64,000 nt of DNA from NCBI RefSeq assembly GCF_041296385.1, contig NC_091033.1, positions 13,472,001-13,536,000 on the forward strand. Direction: 5' to 3'. The stretch comes from Aphelocoma coerulescens. Lineage: Eukaryota > Chordata > Aves > Passeriformes > Corvidae. How positions within the stretch are numbered: the first letter of the stretch is position 1; each line of letters begins with the position of its first letter. Positions 15,301 through 28,106 of the stretch are shown here, one piece after another. The position numbers and the translations under genes were made by a program. The notes under the pieces are model-generated. The model made no database searches. It saw only the letters and a program-made list of their open reading frames with translations, and was not told the origin of the DNA.

Positions 15301-16321
15301 CTTTCAGTGCATTGTGTTGTTTTTTCATCGGTTGGAAAGGATGTGGCAAATAACTTTGGATTAGATAAATCACTTGGAAATCTATTTCAATCAATCATTT
15401 CCCCCTTTCTAGCCATGCCCTGAAGATGTTTTGCCAAGCACTGGTTTGCATCCAGAGGAGTTAAGCACGTCTGCCTTTTGCATCCCCTGCCATGCAGCAG
15501 CACCTTGGTCTGACTGAGGCTCCTGCCCCTCCAAAGTGCCTCTCAAACTCCTTCCCTGCTCCAAATTCATGGAGCAACTTCGGATTTTAGAGTCTGGTTT
15601 ACTGTCAGCACAAAAGCAGCGAGGTGGGAGCCTGAACGAGCTTGTTTTGATAAAATGAGTTTTGTGTTAGGCAGCAAATAAATGAGGAAGTACCCAATTT
15701 ATCTTAATATTTTAAGGCATATGCTTAAATCCTATCAATTCCAAAGCCCTCTCAGCCAGCTCTTGACGGTCTTGATTAAAAAAAACAGCTTGAGTTTTCA
15801 AAGGAGCAAAGGAATCAGGGCATTCATCCCCTTCAGAAATCAAATAAAACTTTGGATGTACAGAATAAAAAGAGTTTCTATGAAGAACAGCCAAAAGTCA
15901 GCCTGAAGGAGATGTTTGAAGCAGATGGCAAGAAGCAGGGCTTCTATTTGCAAAATAAATTTAAACTTGAATGAGAGCGACTGTGTCAGACACTGATCTT
16001 TTTCCACATCAACATGACCCAAGACTTAATTTTTTTTCTCTCCTGCAGACAATATGTTCTGATAAGAGTTTTTGCTTTCACCTGTAGATATATTTCTGGA
16101 AAAGCTGGCAGGAGACTGCCAAAGAGCTTCTTCACCGTGTTCCATTTAAAGGAAGATGCTTCTGTAGAAGAAAACTCTGTGATCCAGGACAGGAAAATGA
16201 AGCTGACATGTTTACTTGGAATAAGCAATGATTTTTTAGTAACTGAAGTTATAACTTTTTAAAATTACTTCTTCTAACTTACTGTACGAGAGTGCTTACA
16301 GCAGTTATTAAAAAAATAAAT
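8501..16321. other. Gene-free flank with one microsatellite
   Basis: Apart from the ATT microsatellite at 9.3 kb, nothing is recognised. A more GC-rich patch at about 10.8-11.3 kb has a few short open frames without family resemblance. The 168-codon minus frame at 12968-13474 shows no domain. Confidence 0.6.
9284..9340. repeat. (ATT)n microsatellite
   Basis: Nineteen ATT-type units with a single interruption (ATC) in the middle. Artificial poly-Tyr or poly-Leu frames read through it. Confidence 0.97.
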
Positions 16322-16740
16322 CATAAAATTAGAACAACAGGGCTGGAAGGGATCTCAAGCAATCTTCCAGCTATTCCCTTCCCCGCTCCAAACTGATGTT
16401 TGTCTAATTTTTTCCTCAGCTGAAATTCACAATCTATTACAAATATCTTCTTACGGCTAAAAATGGTTTTCTGATGTCTAGCTTTGTAATCAAGAAATTT
16501 ATTTTTATGGATAAATGGACACAGAATAAATTCTCTTCCCTCTTTTTGAAAGCTTGTTACACCATCCTGGTCTTTTCTACATGAAAAGCAACCCAAGTTG
16601 AATCTTTTTTCATAAACTTTTTCCCTTCCTTTTTAGAATCTCCACCTGGTCCATCTCTTTCCCAAATTATGATGCCTAAATCTGGAAATAATCTTCCTCC
16701 TAATGCTCTACCAAAACCAAGAAAGGTGGAAGATTATGTC
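16322..16740 (-). mobile_element. Ancient CR1-like LINE fragment
   Basis: The plus strand reads AACAGGGCTGGAAGGGATCT, then GATGTTTGTCTAATTTTTTC and, further on, AAAGCTTGTTACACCATCCT. These resemble the old amniote CR1 families in order and wording, but with many substitutions and gaps. The end near 16740 is uncertain. Confidence 0.6.
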
Positions 16741-19700
16741 TGATGTCTTCTGCAAAGTTTAGTTCATCTATAATGCTTTTTCTCTTTCTTTTGGAAACAG
16801 CATAACTTTAGTTCACATTCAGCAGGTGCAGGTACAACCACTGCATCCCTTTTTCAAAATGCAGATGCAGACAGCTTTTCCTGCTGGGATCCCCTAAGAA
16901 TAATAAGATTTGCACTTCAGAAAGCCCTCTCTCCAAAGAAATAAGCTGAAAATCTGAATGGATGGTGAATATCTTAAATAATATACATAAAACTGTGCAT
17001 CTGCACTTAGAAGATGGTTTCCCAGCATTCTGCAGAGCTGCAATTAAATGAGCTTTTTTTAAATACTGATTTAAATTAAGATTTTGCTCCTTATTACCTG
17101 GTAGTTGCTCACTTTAACTTGAGTAAAACACATAATCAAAGTGCTACTAAATCATCACTCACTGCTCATCAGTGTAAGTCTGCATTTGGATCTCAAAATT
17201 AAAATAGAAAAAGAGAATAATACACAAGGGATATTATTTTCTATATTAATTTTTAATGTTACAAACAATATCTTTGCTATTACAAAACAGCAATTTAGGC
17301 AACTGAACTAATTTTAGAGCATCTCTATGCAAATGTATTTCTGAAATCTCACCTTAAATACAAGTCACCCTTCAGTTTGGAGACTCAAAGGACGATTTCA
17401 TCAGCAAATGGTTTTGTTCAGAGCACCACAGAGTAATTGCAGGGCCCTGGTGGTGCTGTGCTGGGATACTTTTACCTTGCCACACAATTTATTGTCACAC
17501 CTGCACAGTCTGAGGTGGACAGCTCAAAAGCAGGACTTTCATCCTTTCTACAATACATTCAACATTGTCAGTTCTATCTTGTTCCCTCAAGATGCAAGAT
17601 TAGGAGGACAGATGGCAGAGTGCAGAGTAAACAGAATAAATCAGTTTGTTTGTCAGCTGGGTGAGGAGTTTTATACTCCAGTGGCTGTTTTGAAACCCAA
17701 GACAAAGGGTGCTCCATGTACAGCTGAAATGTCCATGCTCTGCATCTCCAATGCTATAGGTAACTAAAGAGGAAAGAAATTGACTTAAGGGGTCACATAA
17801 ACACTGACAGCCAGTAGCAAGTGTTTTAAACAGAGTTGCTCCTTCAGTTCTCCAGAACAGGAATTTCCAATTATGCAGATTCCTGAAGTTTAGAGAATGA
17901 CACAGCCCTGCTTTGACACCTGTCCTCCCACACTGCCAGTCAGGTACAGCACACGAGGGACATTCCCATGTCCCATTGCCAAATCCACCACTGCCAACGT
18001 GTCTACAAGCAAAGAAATTTCAAAATAAAGCCCAGCGTGTGACAGGTTGGCTCAATTGCTTAGGAAATGTCATTTTCCCCATTTGATGAACAGTTGAGGA
18101 ATGATCCCACTTGCAGAGGGAAGGCAATTGCTCAACCCAGCACACTCTGGCAATTTTCACATAATTAGCAGAATACATTTAGTCTTAACCTTCTTCTGAT
18201 GAATTCAGTCACACCTGTTTATGTGAAATCAATTATGAGACCTTAATCTTCTTAGACGGTTTCCAGCACTCCATCCACAGGTTCAGGCCTGTTTCTCGTA
18301 TTGCGAAGTTTAAGTTATATTAAAAAAGAAACAATTATCCTATAAACACAAAGACCTAAATTATACCTTAATAATTAAGCCCAGTTACACTTTTAGTCTG
18401 CAGCCTCTTGGTGGCCAGCCACATATCAGTGTAGTCCATTTTGGCTCTGAGAGAAGAGGAGAAGCAGAATAACCCCAAAGCCAGGTCAGCAGGAACATGT
18501 CTGTGTGCCTGCCCCGTGCCAGAACACACATTCCTGTGCCTGGATCTGCTCAGGACTTGTGGAGTGACGTAAGGGTAAAGTCTGCTCACAGGGTCATCCG
18601 AGGAAAGGAAGCCCAGACTACCTCCCCAAAGCATCCAAAATCCCCCTTCTTACAGAAGAATTTTTGGGGAAGGATTTAATTTCACCTCACTTCAGGCATG
18701 TCCCTAAAATAGACATTGACAGCAAGGCAGATGATTCATCCTTCAGAAATGCCTGCACTTCCTCACTACAGAGCCTCCACAAGAAGCTCAGGTCAGACAT
18801 CCGGAGTCAGAGGAGACAAATCCCACCATTAGTGAGGATGTACGAACAGCACTGATGTTTAGTGAGAGAACAAGGTGCATGAATTCCTGCTCACCTCTGA
18901 AGCCAGAAGTTACCTGACTAGTTGAAGCTAAAAAAAGAAGAGTGTTCCCAGTCTCCACTGGGCATAGTTTGTGGTTTATAGCATGAGGCAGTGTTTTATG
19001 CCAAAGGAGAATTTAAATCTCACATCTGTGTTTGTTTCTTGGATCTACTATGCTGGCAAGTGAGTCATCCCAAGAAACCTTAAATTGCTTTTCATCATAC
19101 ATCTAACATCATAAAAAGCATTGAATTAGTGTCCAGAAATAGTTCAAATTGCAGTGGGAGCATGGAGAAGTCTCAGCACACTCACACCATGATCTCGTGG
19201 GATATACATGAAAGGAGCTGGGAGTACCTTGAAGGGTTTGGAGCAAAACCTCTGCTTAACCTACAGAGTTGCACAAAACTGCTTTGAGGTGAAACAAAAT
19301 CAATGAAAATCAACTGCTTCAACCAAGGAAACCCTGACATTTAGTGTGTGTGGCATGTGTGACAACTGACCCACTGCACGAGACCTCCCGGGAAGCTGAG
19401 GTCCTGCTCACTGCAAATTAGGAGTTTCTCTTGCAATTGTAGACGTGCTACCTTTTCCAGTCATGTGCATTACACAGTTTTTAGAAGGTGGATGAAAGAA
19501 AGGAGGAAGAAAAAGAAAAAATATAAAGCCTCTTTTTTCCCCTCAGCCATTTCTAGGGAAAATATCAAGTAGCAGCTAAAATCTGTTTGAGATCAACTTT
19601 TGTTTTATAAACTTTGGGTTTCATTCTAATTGTTAGGGAGACACATAATAACTGGCTTTGGCATAATTTTCTTTGGACTATCTCCCCAAAGCCACAATTA

Positions 19701-22149
19701 ATGTAAATAGCAGTGTCTTGTTAGTAATTTCCTTTCATTGGTAAACGCTGAAATGCAATGATCCGACCACAAATCACAAAGCAAACAAGCTTGCAGTGCT
19801 GTTCAGGCTACATGGTGATTGTGCAGTTTGTACACAGAAGGGTTGATAAGGGAGGTGTGTTGTGAACAGAATTCTTGGACTACTTGGAAGGGTTTCATTA
19901 CATGACAAAGGAGTAACACTCCCATCCTTCCAAGCAATGCAGGTTGCAGCTTCCAGGGGCACTTGGACAATAAAGGGGTAAAAAAACAGGTTCAGGTCTC
20001 ACAGTCAAGAGAACCTGGTGGGGATGTGGGATCAGAGACCAGGCTATGGACTCCCCTCAGTGCACAGACCTGGGGGGATTTACTCCTGCTTGTGCATTTC
20101 CTGCAGGTGCTCAGGGGTTTCTAGTCGTGGACTGCACACACCCACAGCAGGAGATGAGTACCAGCCTCTGTCTCTCTTTGTGCCAGAAGACCCTTGGTGG
20201 AAGAAGAACCACCTCCAGGCACAGTCTGGAGCTCTCAGTCTTTGTAGTTTTGCTGTCACTATGCATCTCTTTTAGCATTCACTTGCTGGTATACAAAAAT
20301 ACAGGTATTTTTATGCCCTATTTTCATTTTATAACTGGATATTTTGTTTAACAGCCAAAAATACACGCCTCCAGTCAAACAATAGTCTGAACATCCAAAT
20401 AACTGAAGAAGGTTTCAGTCAAAATCCCTCTTTACCAAAACACCTCTTCTCTGCCAGTCACAGACAGAGATGATACTAAAATATGCAACAGTAGAAGATG
20501 CTTTCCAGAGATTAAAATCTTTGTCTGAAATATAACTGGTACAAACAGAGCAGAACAAAATCCGACTTCATGACCAGACTGCCCTGTTTGGTGAGGCAGG
20601 AGTATTCTCTACAACACACAGCAGGGACAGGTTTCCAGCACAGCCTTGCCTTCATACAGCTGCAGCCAATGTCACTCTGACCAGGTAGAAATCCTTGGGT
20701 TTAAATTGCATTTTGTGAAGGGAACAGTTCAGTCCCTGTTCTTCCATGCTGTTCTATCAATTGTCTTCTCAGAAGTACAGAGCCATCACTTACCAGCAGG
20801 CCAGAGCTGTCATTCTCCCAACAGGGCCTCAGGAGTCTCTTTCCTGGCAGGAAAAGCCGTCACTAGCAGCTGCAAGGAAGAAGACAGAGGGATAATGAAA
20901 TTAATCCCATTGCCTTCCTAAGCAACTTAAGTATCATCCTTCCACATCTGACAATCTTGCAGTTTAGGCTCTGCCTCTCTCCAGGGTGAGATGCAAAAGA
21001 GAGATGATACCTGGTTTTCAGCGATAAGAAAGCTACATGCCAAGGGGAGAAACAATTTGCTTGTGGCTGTGCAAGGCATTTGGACATGAGGAGATGAGTG
21101 CACAGCTGTATTGTAGGCTCCAGTTTCCTGACAGTTTTCTGAGCTCTCCAGCCCTGATCTCTGCACTTGCTGTGCTGGTGGAAGGAAATTTGCTTCCCCA
21201 AGAGCAGGGCTGGGTTATTGTGCCACAGTCACAGCCAGCTCAGGTATCTCTGCTGCTTTACAGGGGAGACTTCCATCACTTCTCAGGTCAGAGGCAGCAC
21301 CTAATCCCTGCATCATATTTTCCTGTAGGAACTTCACAGTACTGGGGCTTTGCTCACCTCTACAATAGATGGTTTTGAGAGGCCCAAACTACTTTGCAAG
21401 GATTGCAAAACACATTTGAATTTGTTTTTCTAGTCATAAAGGGTTGGCAAGTCCCTTCACCAGTCCCACAGCACCTTTAGCAAAAGGAAAATATGGAAAT
21501 AAAACAAAAAAAAACCCACTAAAACTCCACACTAACTTGGAAATCAACAGTGTCTCAAGAACTGATCAGATACATGTGGATGCAAACACCTAGACAATGA
21601 TTTATCATCTTGTGTATTCCTACATTCCCTCTCCCCTCCCGTTTTTCCTCCAGGCTGTTTCTATATTCCAACTCCAATTTCTACTCTGGGTTTTCATTAT
21701 GCTCCTGGTGTAAGAGCCACACATCCCTTCCCATCTTGTTCTTGCCATTTATTTGGAAGTGCCTATAGATGATTTGCAAAGGCCTGAGACCTCGCTGGGG
21801 TACATTTCTCAACATTAAGCTCCTCCAGCTCCCTGTTGATCCAAATCACTCTGAATTTTATTACCCTTCTTTGTATTGCCTGACTCCCTGACCCTGTAGT
21901 TTATGGTTAGTCCAATCTTTGCGTTTCCATCAGAAGACACTTCTCAGCTAACATTAGATTTGAGCCTATTAGAGCTGCTGATACAAGAGGAACCCCTAAG
22001 AAATCCTGAAGGGTGGAACTGGGAATACAGCACGGGAGCAATAAGCTTGTTCCCTAGCAAACATGATCAAAATGATGGATCTTGCCAAAAGTGTCAGTTA
22101 CCCAATTTTGTTCTTACTGAGCTATAGGGTTTCCTTCACACCCTTTAAT
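16741..22149. other. Gene-free flank, no feature recognised
   Basis: AT-rich intergenic sequence. No repeat element, RNA gene or coding exon is recognised; all open frames are short and unlike known families. Confidence 0.6.
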
Positions 22150-22720
22150 TACTCACACCTTACTGAAGGAACACGGCTCAAACAAACAAACAGGGAAAAA
22201 AAAAAAGTTACAACAACGTAGCATGATCTTGACATACAAGATGTCAGAACCATTATAGACCCCTTTATCGCAGAATGATGTCTTTTGTGCTTAGAGGCAT
22301 GCTTGCTATTCATAGAGCTACTGCTCAGCTGTTCCAGTTTTTAGTTCTGCATAAATGCCCACTCATTATGTCCAGAGGGTTTTGCCTGTAGCTTTGTGTT
22401 TGTAGCCTTGAGGCAAATGTCTTGATGGCTTAGGGAACTCGTAGCGAATGACCAAATAACATCGGATTTTCCACAGCAACGAAGCCATTATGGGACAGCA
22501 TTTCTATGTAACAGCACCCTTCAGTGTGCAATCATTATAACTAAGGATTTAACCAGGCTCTGGGGACATAACAAAATCACTTTGAAGCCAAAAAATCCAC
22601 AGTGAAATCTTAAGCATTAGATTTCTGAAATGCTCGAGTCAGGCAGCTTTGTCAGCTACAGTAAAACCAAGTGAAGGGGAAGGAGTTTTATGCACATCTT
22701 AAGAATGAATCCAAGTGTTT
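22150..22720. promoter_or_regulatory. Candidate conserved non-coding block, downstream flank
   Basis: About 570 bp, repeat-free, with factor-site-like words such as TTCATAGAGC, CATAAATGC, CCATTATGGG, CAATCATTATAACTAAGGAT and TTAACCAGG, and no coherent open frame on either strand. Texture resembles deeply conserved enhancer DNA; this was not tested. It lies about 11 kb past the 3' end of TFAP2C. Confidence 0.25.
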
Positions 22721-25276
22721 GGGCCTGTGCATGCAGAGCTGGGAGTGCAGCTTTCCTCGTGCATTCCTTGCACACAGTTTCCTTCATAAGCACACACACA
22801 AGCCCTAGCTAACGTTAATATTTTTAAGCATAGAATTTTAGCTATGGCCGAAATTTCTAAGGGTGTTGCTCACAATTTTGAGGAAAATCTGGTTAGACTG
22901 AAGGAGATTACACAAAGCCTTTGTAACCCTCATAGCCCAGGGAATCCAGAGCCTGAAACCTGGCCCATTTCTGCTGTGGTACTCCCCACACACTGACTAA
23001 GGAATTTATCTGGAGGGTTCCTGCTGAATTAGAGGCCTGTGGACACCAGGTTAACAACAGAGAAGGAAAAGTTTGTGATAAAATCAAGGATACAGCTCAA
23101 TCACTGGGTGAACACAGAGCTGCACAAGCGTGGTGGGTTGACCTTGGACTAGAGCCACCCACAACCCCAGCCTCTCCTCAACAGGAGAGGAAAGAAGATT
23201 AAAAAACTCATGGCTCAAGATAAAAACCACAGAGATCCCTGAGCAGTTGCTGCCATAAGTAAAACAGACTTGATTTGGGGAAAAATAATTTAATGCATTG
23301 TCAATATAAATAAGTTTGGATGGTGAGAAACAAAGACAAAATTAAAACACCATCTTGCACACCCCCTCACACTTCTGCCCTTCTCCAGCCCAAGTCCTGT
23401 GGCTGCAGGAGATCCCTCCAGTGCCTTGAGCACATCCACAGGGATGGCAGAGATGTTCCTCACCCTTTTTCCCAGCACTCCTGGGCAGCATTTTGTCCTT
23501 TCTTGCACCTTTTTTCATGTAAGGCCCTCAGCATTGCTGACAGACCTGGCTGTGGGCACAGACACCCTACACAGCCAGGAAATATAGGAGAGGATGCCTG
23601 GACCTCTCCAGTGAGGGAATCTCTCAAACTAGAAGGGAAATTATGGTCAAAACCCACCAAAATTCACTCCCTGCTCCAAGGACTGGGCTGGAAGAGGAGT
23701 TCATGCAGAAAGAGAGGCTGTTTTGGTGGGCAATGTGTGGAAATAACCCTGTGCAGAGCAATCTGTGCCGGGGGCCAGCCTTAATGAGCTCCCTGTCATG
23801 GCACATGGGAAACTCCACCGGTGCTTCCAAGGGGGCAGGCAGGACACCTGCCTGCTGCACATCTGGCCTCCTTCTCCCAGCAGAGGCAGGGAATGAAATC
23901 CAGCTGAGGACTGGGAGTGCAGTGGCTCAGGGAGCACAGTGGCCTGGTCCAGGCATCCCTGGGTGGGCAAGAACAAGGCACTTCTGGATGGTTCCTTCCA
24001 GCCCTCAACACAAAGCACCCCAGCCAGTCTTTTCCCCAGCACACATCCCCAGGGATGAGCTGTGCTTGGATAAATCCACAGAGATGCTGAGGGCTGGATA
24101 AGGGCTGCATTGATGAGGCAGGAAGTTGAAGCATGGAGCAGAAATGCATGACTGCATGGAAAAATTGGAGGTGTACCCAGACAAGAGACCCTTTGGATAA
24201 TAAGGTGATGTGGTCCAGCACCAGGATGCAATGGAAAAGGAGCTCCCAGTCACATCCCTCCCCAGTTTGTAACCCTTGCACACAATGGCTGTGCTATTTT
24301 GACAGAACTCAGAACAACTAAGTACAGAGCAGGGATGAATCTGACTGCGCATCTTGCCCCAGATACAGCCTGACTTTTGCATCTCCAGGAAGGCTGGATT
24401 AATAGCAGCAGCCAGCAACATCACTGTCACAACAACTTAGTGCTGCCAGGAGAAGTAACAGGAAGGATAACCTCTACATTACAAAATGGTTCAGCCCAGC
24501 AGCATTGCTGGGCAGTGCTTTAGCCCAGCAGTGACTCACCAGAAACGCTCACAGTGCTCCTTGTCTGCAAAAGGCCGTGGAAGGCTCCCCTCAGCCAGTC
24601 CTGCAGCTACCCCGCTGTGCCCAGCCCCAAAGAGCAGTTGTGCATTTTACCCTCAGCCTCTTCCCTCCCCAAGGATGCAATTTCCAACCTGCCTGGTGGC
24701 TCTGGGTTTTACCCCCGGTGGAAAAAAAAGAGTCTGGGCCTCAGGGATTTCTAGGTACATATTTTTGAGAAGGTGTTCTTTGACACCTTTGCCTTGTATT
24801 GTAAAGGTCAGCTAATACATGCCAGAGGGAATGCTCTCACAGCTATTAAAAACCAAAAAAAATTAGAGAGGAAAAGTTTAGTTCTTTCATTATTTGCCCA
24901 CTTGAGGCTTTGTAACTTTTCATGTTTCTTCCTCAGACACAAGAACCTTCTTCCCTTCAAACTGCTCATTTGGGTAAGCTGGGAACAACAACTTTTATTG
25001 CTGACAAAGTACTTGGGACTCAGTCCTGATACTGCCTGCACATGATGGTGTTTCAAACCTCAGAAATAAGTACAAGGCACAAGCACCAACTAAAGAGACT
25101 TCCAGCAGCCAGACATCAAGTCACCAGCTCCAGGAATCAGCTCTCACACCCAGCAGCAGCAACACGGACAGGTTTGCTTGACTCGTTATTGTAATGAAGC
25201 TCATTAAAGTCCCAGGAGAGGCTATTCCACAACATCCCAGCTGCAGTGCATCCTGTAATAACCATTTCCACCTTTC
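22721..25276. other. Gene-free flank, no feature recognised
   Basis: Open frames of 140-176 codons overlap on both strands at 23.3-24.4 kb in moderately GC-rich sequence. They conflict with each other and show no domain. Some phrases near 23.4 kb and 23.95 kb faintly recall CR1 wording but are too short to call. Confidence 0.55.
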
Positions 25277-25560
25277 ACAGACTCTCACAGAGTGGTTCAG
25301 GTCAGAAGGGATCACTGGAGGTCATCCAGCCCAGCCTCCCTGCTCAAGCAGGGTCCCCTTGAGCACCTCCCTCAGGACTGTGTCCAGATGGCTTTTAAAT
25401 ATCCACAAGGAATGAGACTCCTCACCTCTCAGGGCAACCTGTTGCAGTGCTCAGTTCACCCTCACAATAAAGTTCTATCCCATGTTCAGGTGGAATTCCC
25501 TGTGCATCAGTTTCTGCCCATTGCTTCGATCCTGTCACTACCAAGAAGAGCCTGACTGTG
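25277..25560 (-). mobile_element. CR1 LINE 3' fragment, diverged
   Basis: The plus strand carries words complementary to CR1: AGTGGTTCAGGTCAGAAGGG, GTCATCCAGCCCAGCCTCCC, AAGCAGGGTCCCCTTGAGCA, TTGCAGTGCTCAGTTCACCC and CCTGTGCATCAGTTTCTGCC. The octamer tail is degraded, so this copy is older than those at 46.9 and 54.1 kb. Length about 285 bp. Confidence 0.85.
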
Positions 25561-27507
25561 AAAAATAACCTTTCAAAGATGACTGAGAGTGGCTTAGAAA
25601 GGGACAGAGAGATGCAAGGGGCCACCTGTCCAACTGGCAGATGTGATGAGATCCCTGAACACACAGGGATCCAGGCTGTATTTAGAGTTCAGGGAAGGGC
25701 ACATAGGAAGCACAGAGAGAGTCAGCTTTCCTTGTATCATCCTCATAAATGCAGTATAACTTCACAGTGGATCTGTGCAGGGACACACTTGAAAAGGCAG
25801 GGATGTAAACCCAAGGAAAGAATTGGAGGAAAGAAGCAGAAAAACATCCAGAGATACAAACTGCTGCAGTTAAATGAGGCCTATTAGCATAGATACACAG
25901 TCCTCTATTTCAACATGCTTATTTCCTTTTATCCTATATTTAAGTTTACACCCTGGTACAAGGCAGGAGATTTCCCCCTCCCCAAGCAGCAAATTCATAA
26001 GGAACATGAAAGGGGAGGCACGAGGAGGAAGAGACATAAAAAAAATTTTTAAATGTAAAATTTTTCACTAGACAAGTCCAATTCCTCATAGAACCATTTT
26101 TCAAGGCCACACTGACAGTGCAGATTTCACACCCCTCACAGTCCTGTGACAAGCAGCTATTTCCCTTTTTAGACATGCAAAGTGTTCAGGTATTTCACTG
26201 TGACTTATTGCAGTAACGATTAGGGGCCCTAAACATGTGCCTGGTCTGACCATAAATACTTCAGAAGCAGCTCACTGTGACCAGAAATGAATTTCATCCC
26301 CCAGTTCAGAGCAGGCAGCTGCCACTGCCTTTCCCTGCACACACAAGATGAATAAAGACATGGACACAGCCATGGACACCACTGCCAAGGCCTGGGGAAA
26401 AGCTGAAGACCACAACTTTGGGAGTCCTGCAGGGACTGGTGGAGCTGGAGATTAGCAAACCAAACCCTGCTAAAACAAAGCCTCTCAGGAAACCCAATGC
26501 TGCCTCTCATTCAAGTCTCTTCATCACCTACAAGTGCAGGGCTGTGCTGGAAGCAGTTTGGTTGGTTCAGTTCAACCAGCTATTAAATCATAACCAGTTC
26601 CTTAAGCAACAGCTGAAAGTAACTTCCAGCCATGTCTGCTGCCCAGCTTGGACACCCCATTCCCAGAGAGGGAGCTGGACACCTGCCCTACTGCAGCTTC
26701 ACATGCCCCCAGGTTTCACTTTCAGGGGAGCAGAGCACTCAGTTTCCAAGCCCACTTTCACATCCAGCCAGCAGGGACATTTTTGGCCTTCTGTCCTTCC
26801 TAAAATAGCAAGTTTTAATTTTTTTTAATGCAGCAACTGTAGTTAATGAGCTCCATGGCCACAGGTACACCCTGGGATATTTATCAGGCTTCCACAAATA
26901 CCAGCCAGCACTTCCTAATGCATCACAGCAGAGACAACATCCAAGCTTTGCAATTTCCTGGAATTTTTTGCCTCACCTCCACACATTTTTCCACTAAAGA
27001 GCTTGCACAGGATTAGCCTCTGTGGGAAGCAGTGAGCCCAGCACAGGAGGAACATGCAGCTGAGCAATGAGGCATCAGCACTGATCCACCTGGTGGTCCT
27101 TGTACAGAATCCACTGCTCCCACCAAGCCAGCACTGGCCAAGTCTAAGATTAAGGTGCGTTTCTGGAGATCCCAGGCCGTTTATTGACCTCTGCATTAAT
27201 ATCTGAGTCACCCCCTGTCATTAAGGATGCCTTGGCTTGGTGACTCCACAAGCTCTGTCTCTTCCTGCCACAGCCCTGCTGTGGAAGGAGGGATTTGCCT
27301 ACAACAGGGGCAAGAAACAGCTCCTTCAAAAGGGATGAGTTCCCCATCACCAGCCCAATATTCCCTTTCTGTTTATGGTCCTACCTCTGGGCTGGTTTTT
27401 TTCCCCCCAAGAACACTATGACAGATTTCCAAATCAGACAGTCACCCTTGAAACCTTCTCTGACCAATTACTGACACTGCCATTCTGGAAAATACATTTC
27501 TGACATC
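25561..27507. other. Gene-free flank, no feature recognised
   Basis: No repeat, RNA gene or supported coding exon is seen between the CR1 at 25.3 kb and the homopolymers before the isolated CpG island. Confidence 0.6.
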
Positions 27508-27530
27508 TTTTTTTTTTTTTTTTTTTTTTT
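27508..27530. repeat. T23 homopolymer
   Basis: Twenty-three consecutive T, followed within 60 bp by a G13 run at 27588-27600, just upstream of the isolated CpG island. Confidence 0.95.
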
Positions 27531-27587
27531 AAAGGATATCTTTTCTAAAAGCTCTTTCACCTCTTTTCTTCCCTTTTAATAAAAAGC

Positions 27588-27600
27588 GGGGGGGGGGGGG
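27588..27600. repeat. G13 homopolymer
   Basis: Thirteen consecutive G following AATAAAAAGC. It may be a length-variable or misassembled run. Confidence 0.9.
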
Positions 27601-27649
27601 AATGTTTCCTCAGTTTTCATCTTGTACAACACATTATGCAAATGCGTGG

Positions 27650-27960
27650 GGTTTATATAAGATGATGGCCTGGGGCCACATCACCTCTGGTCCTGGCTGT
27701 GATCTCCTTCCATCTCCCAGCCCCAGCAGGCCGGGACCTGCTGCGCTGGCTGCGGGACCTCGCAGTGAGCCAGGAGCCGCCGGAGCCGGGCGGGGACTCG
27801 GGCAGTGCCCCCTGCCCTGAGCCAGCACCCACCGGGCCCCGGGGAGAACCGGCACCGAGGAACAGCCGGGACCCGGCTCGGACCCTCCGGAGCATCCCCG
27901 CATCCCCGCTCGGAGCACACAGCGCTGCCAAGGGGGAAGCCTGGAGGTTTTCAAGAGAGT
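27650..27960 (+). promoter_or_regulatory. Isolated small CpG island with upstream TATA-like box
   Basis: A TATATAAG word at about 27654-27661 is followed 60 bp later by about 230 bp of dense CpG sequence (27725-27930) in an otherwise AT-rich flank. Frames of 75-130 codons are open on both strands through the island, but none resembles a known protein. A strong pyrimidine tract ending in CCCAGCCCCAGCAG near 27728 also looks like a splice acceptor. The element may be an unannotated RNA promoter, an exon, or an enhancer-type CpG island; sequence alone cannot decide. Confidence 0.35.
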
Positions 27961-28034
27961 GGCAAAAGAGAACATTTCCTGCAGCCTAACCGGCAAACGG
28001 GGCTGTTTGAAGCGAGCCAAACAGTTTAGCACGG

Positions 28035-28106
28035 GTTTTTTTTTTTTGTTTGTTTGGGGTTTTTTTTGTTTGTGTTTTTGTTTTTGTTTTTTTGGTTTTT
28101 TTTTTA
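28035..28106. repeat. T-rich (TTTTG)n-like simple repeat
   Basis: About 70 bp of T runs separated by G or GG, immediately downstream of the isolated CpG island. Confidence 0.85.

Noticed and set aside
27634..28032. Open frames of 75-130 codons through the isolated CpG island
   Set aside because: Frames on both strands are open because of GC content; none resembles a known protein. The island itself is kept as a finding.
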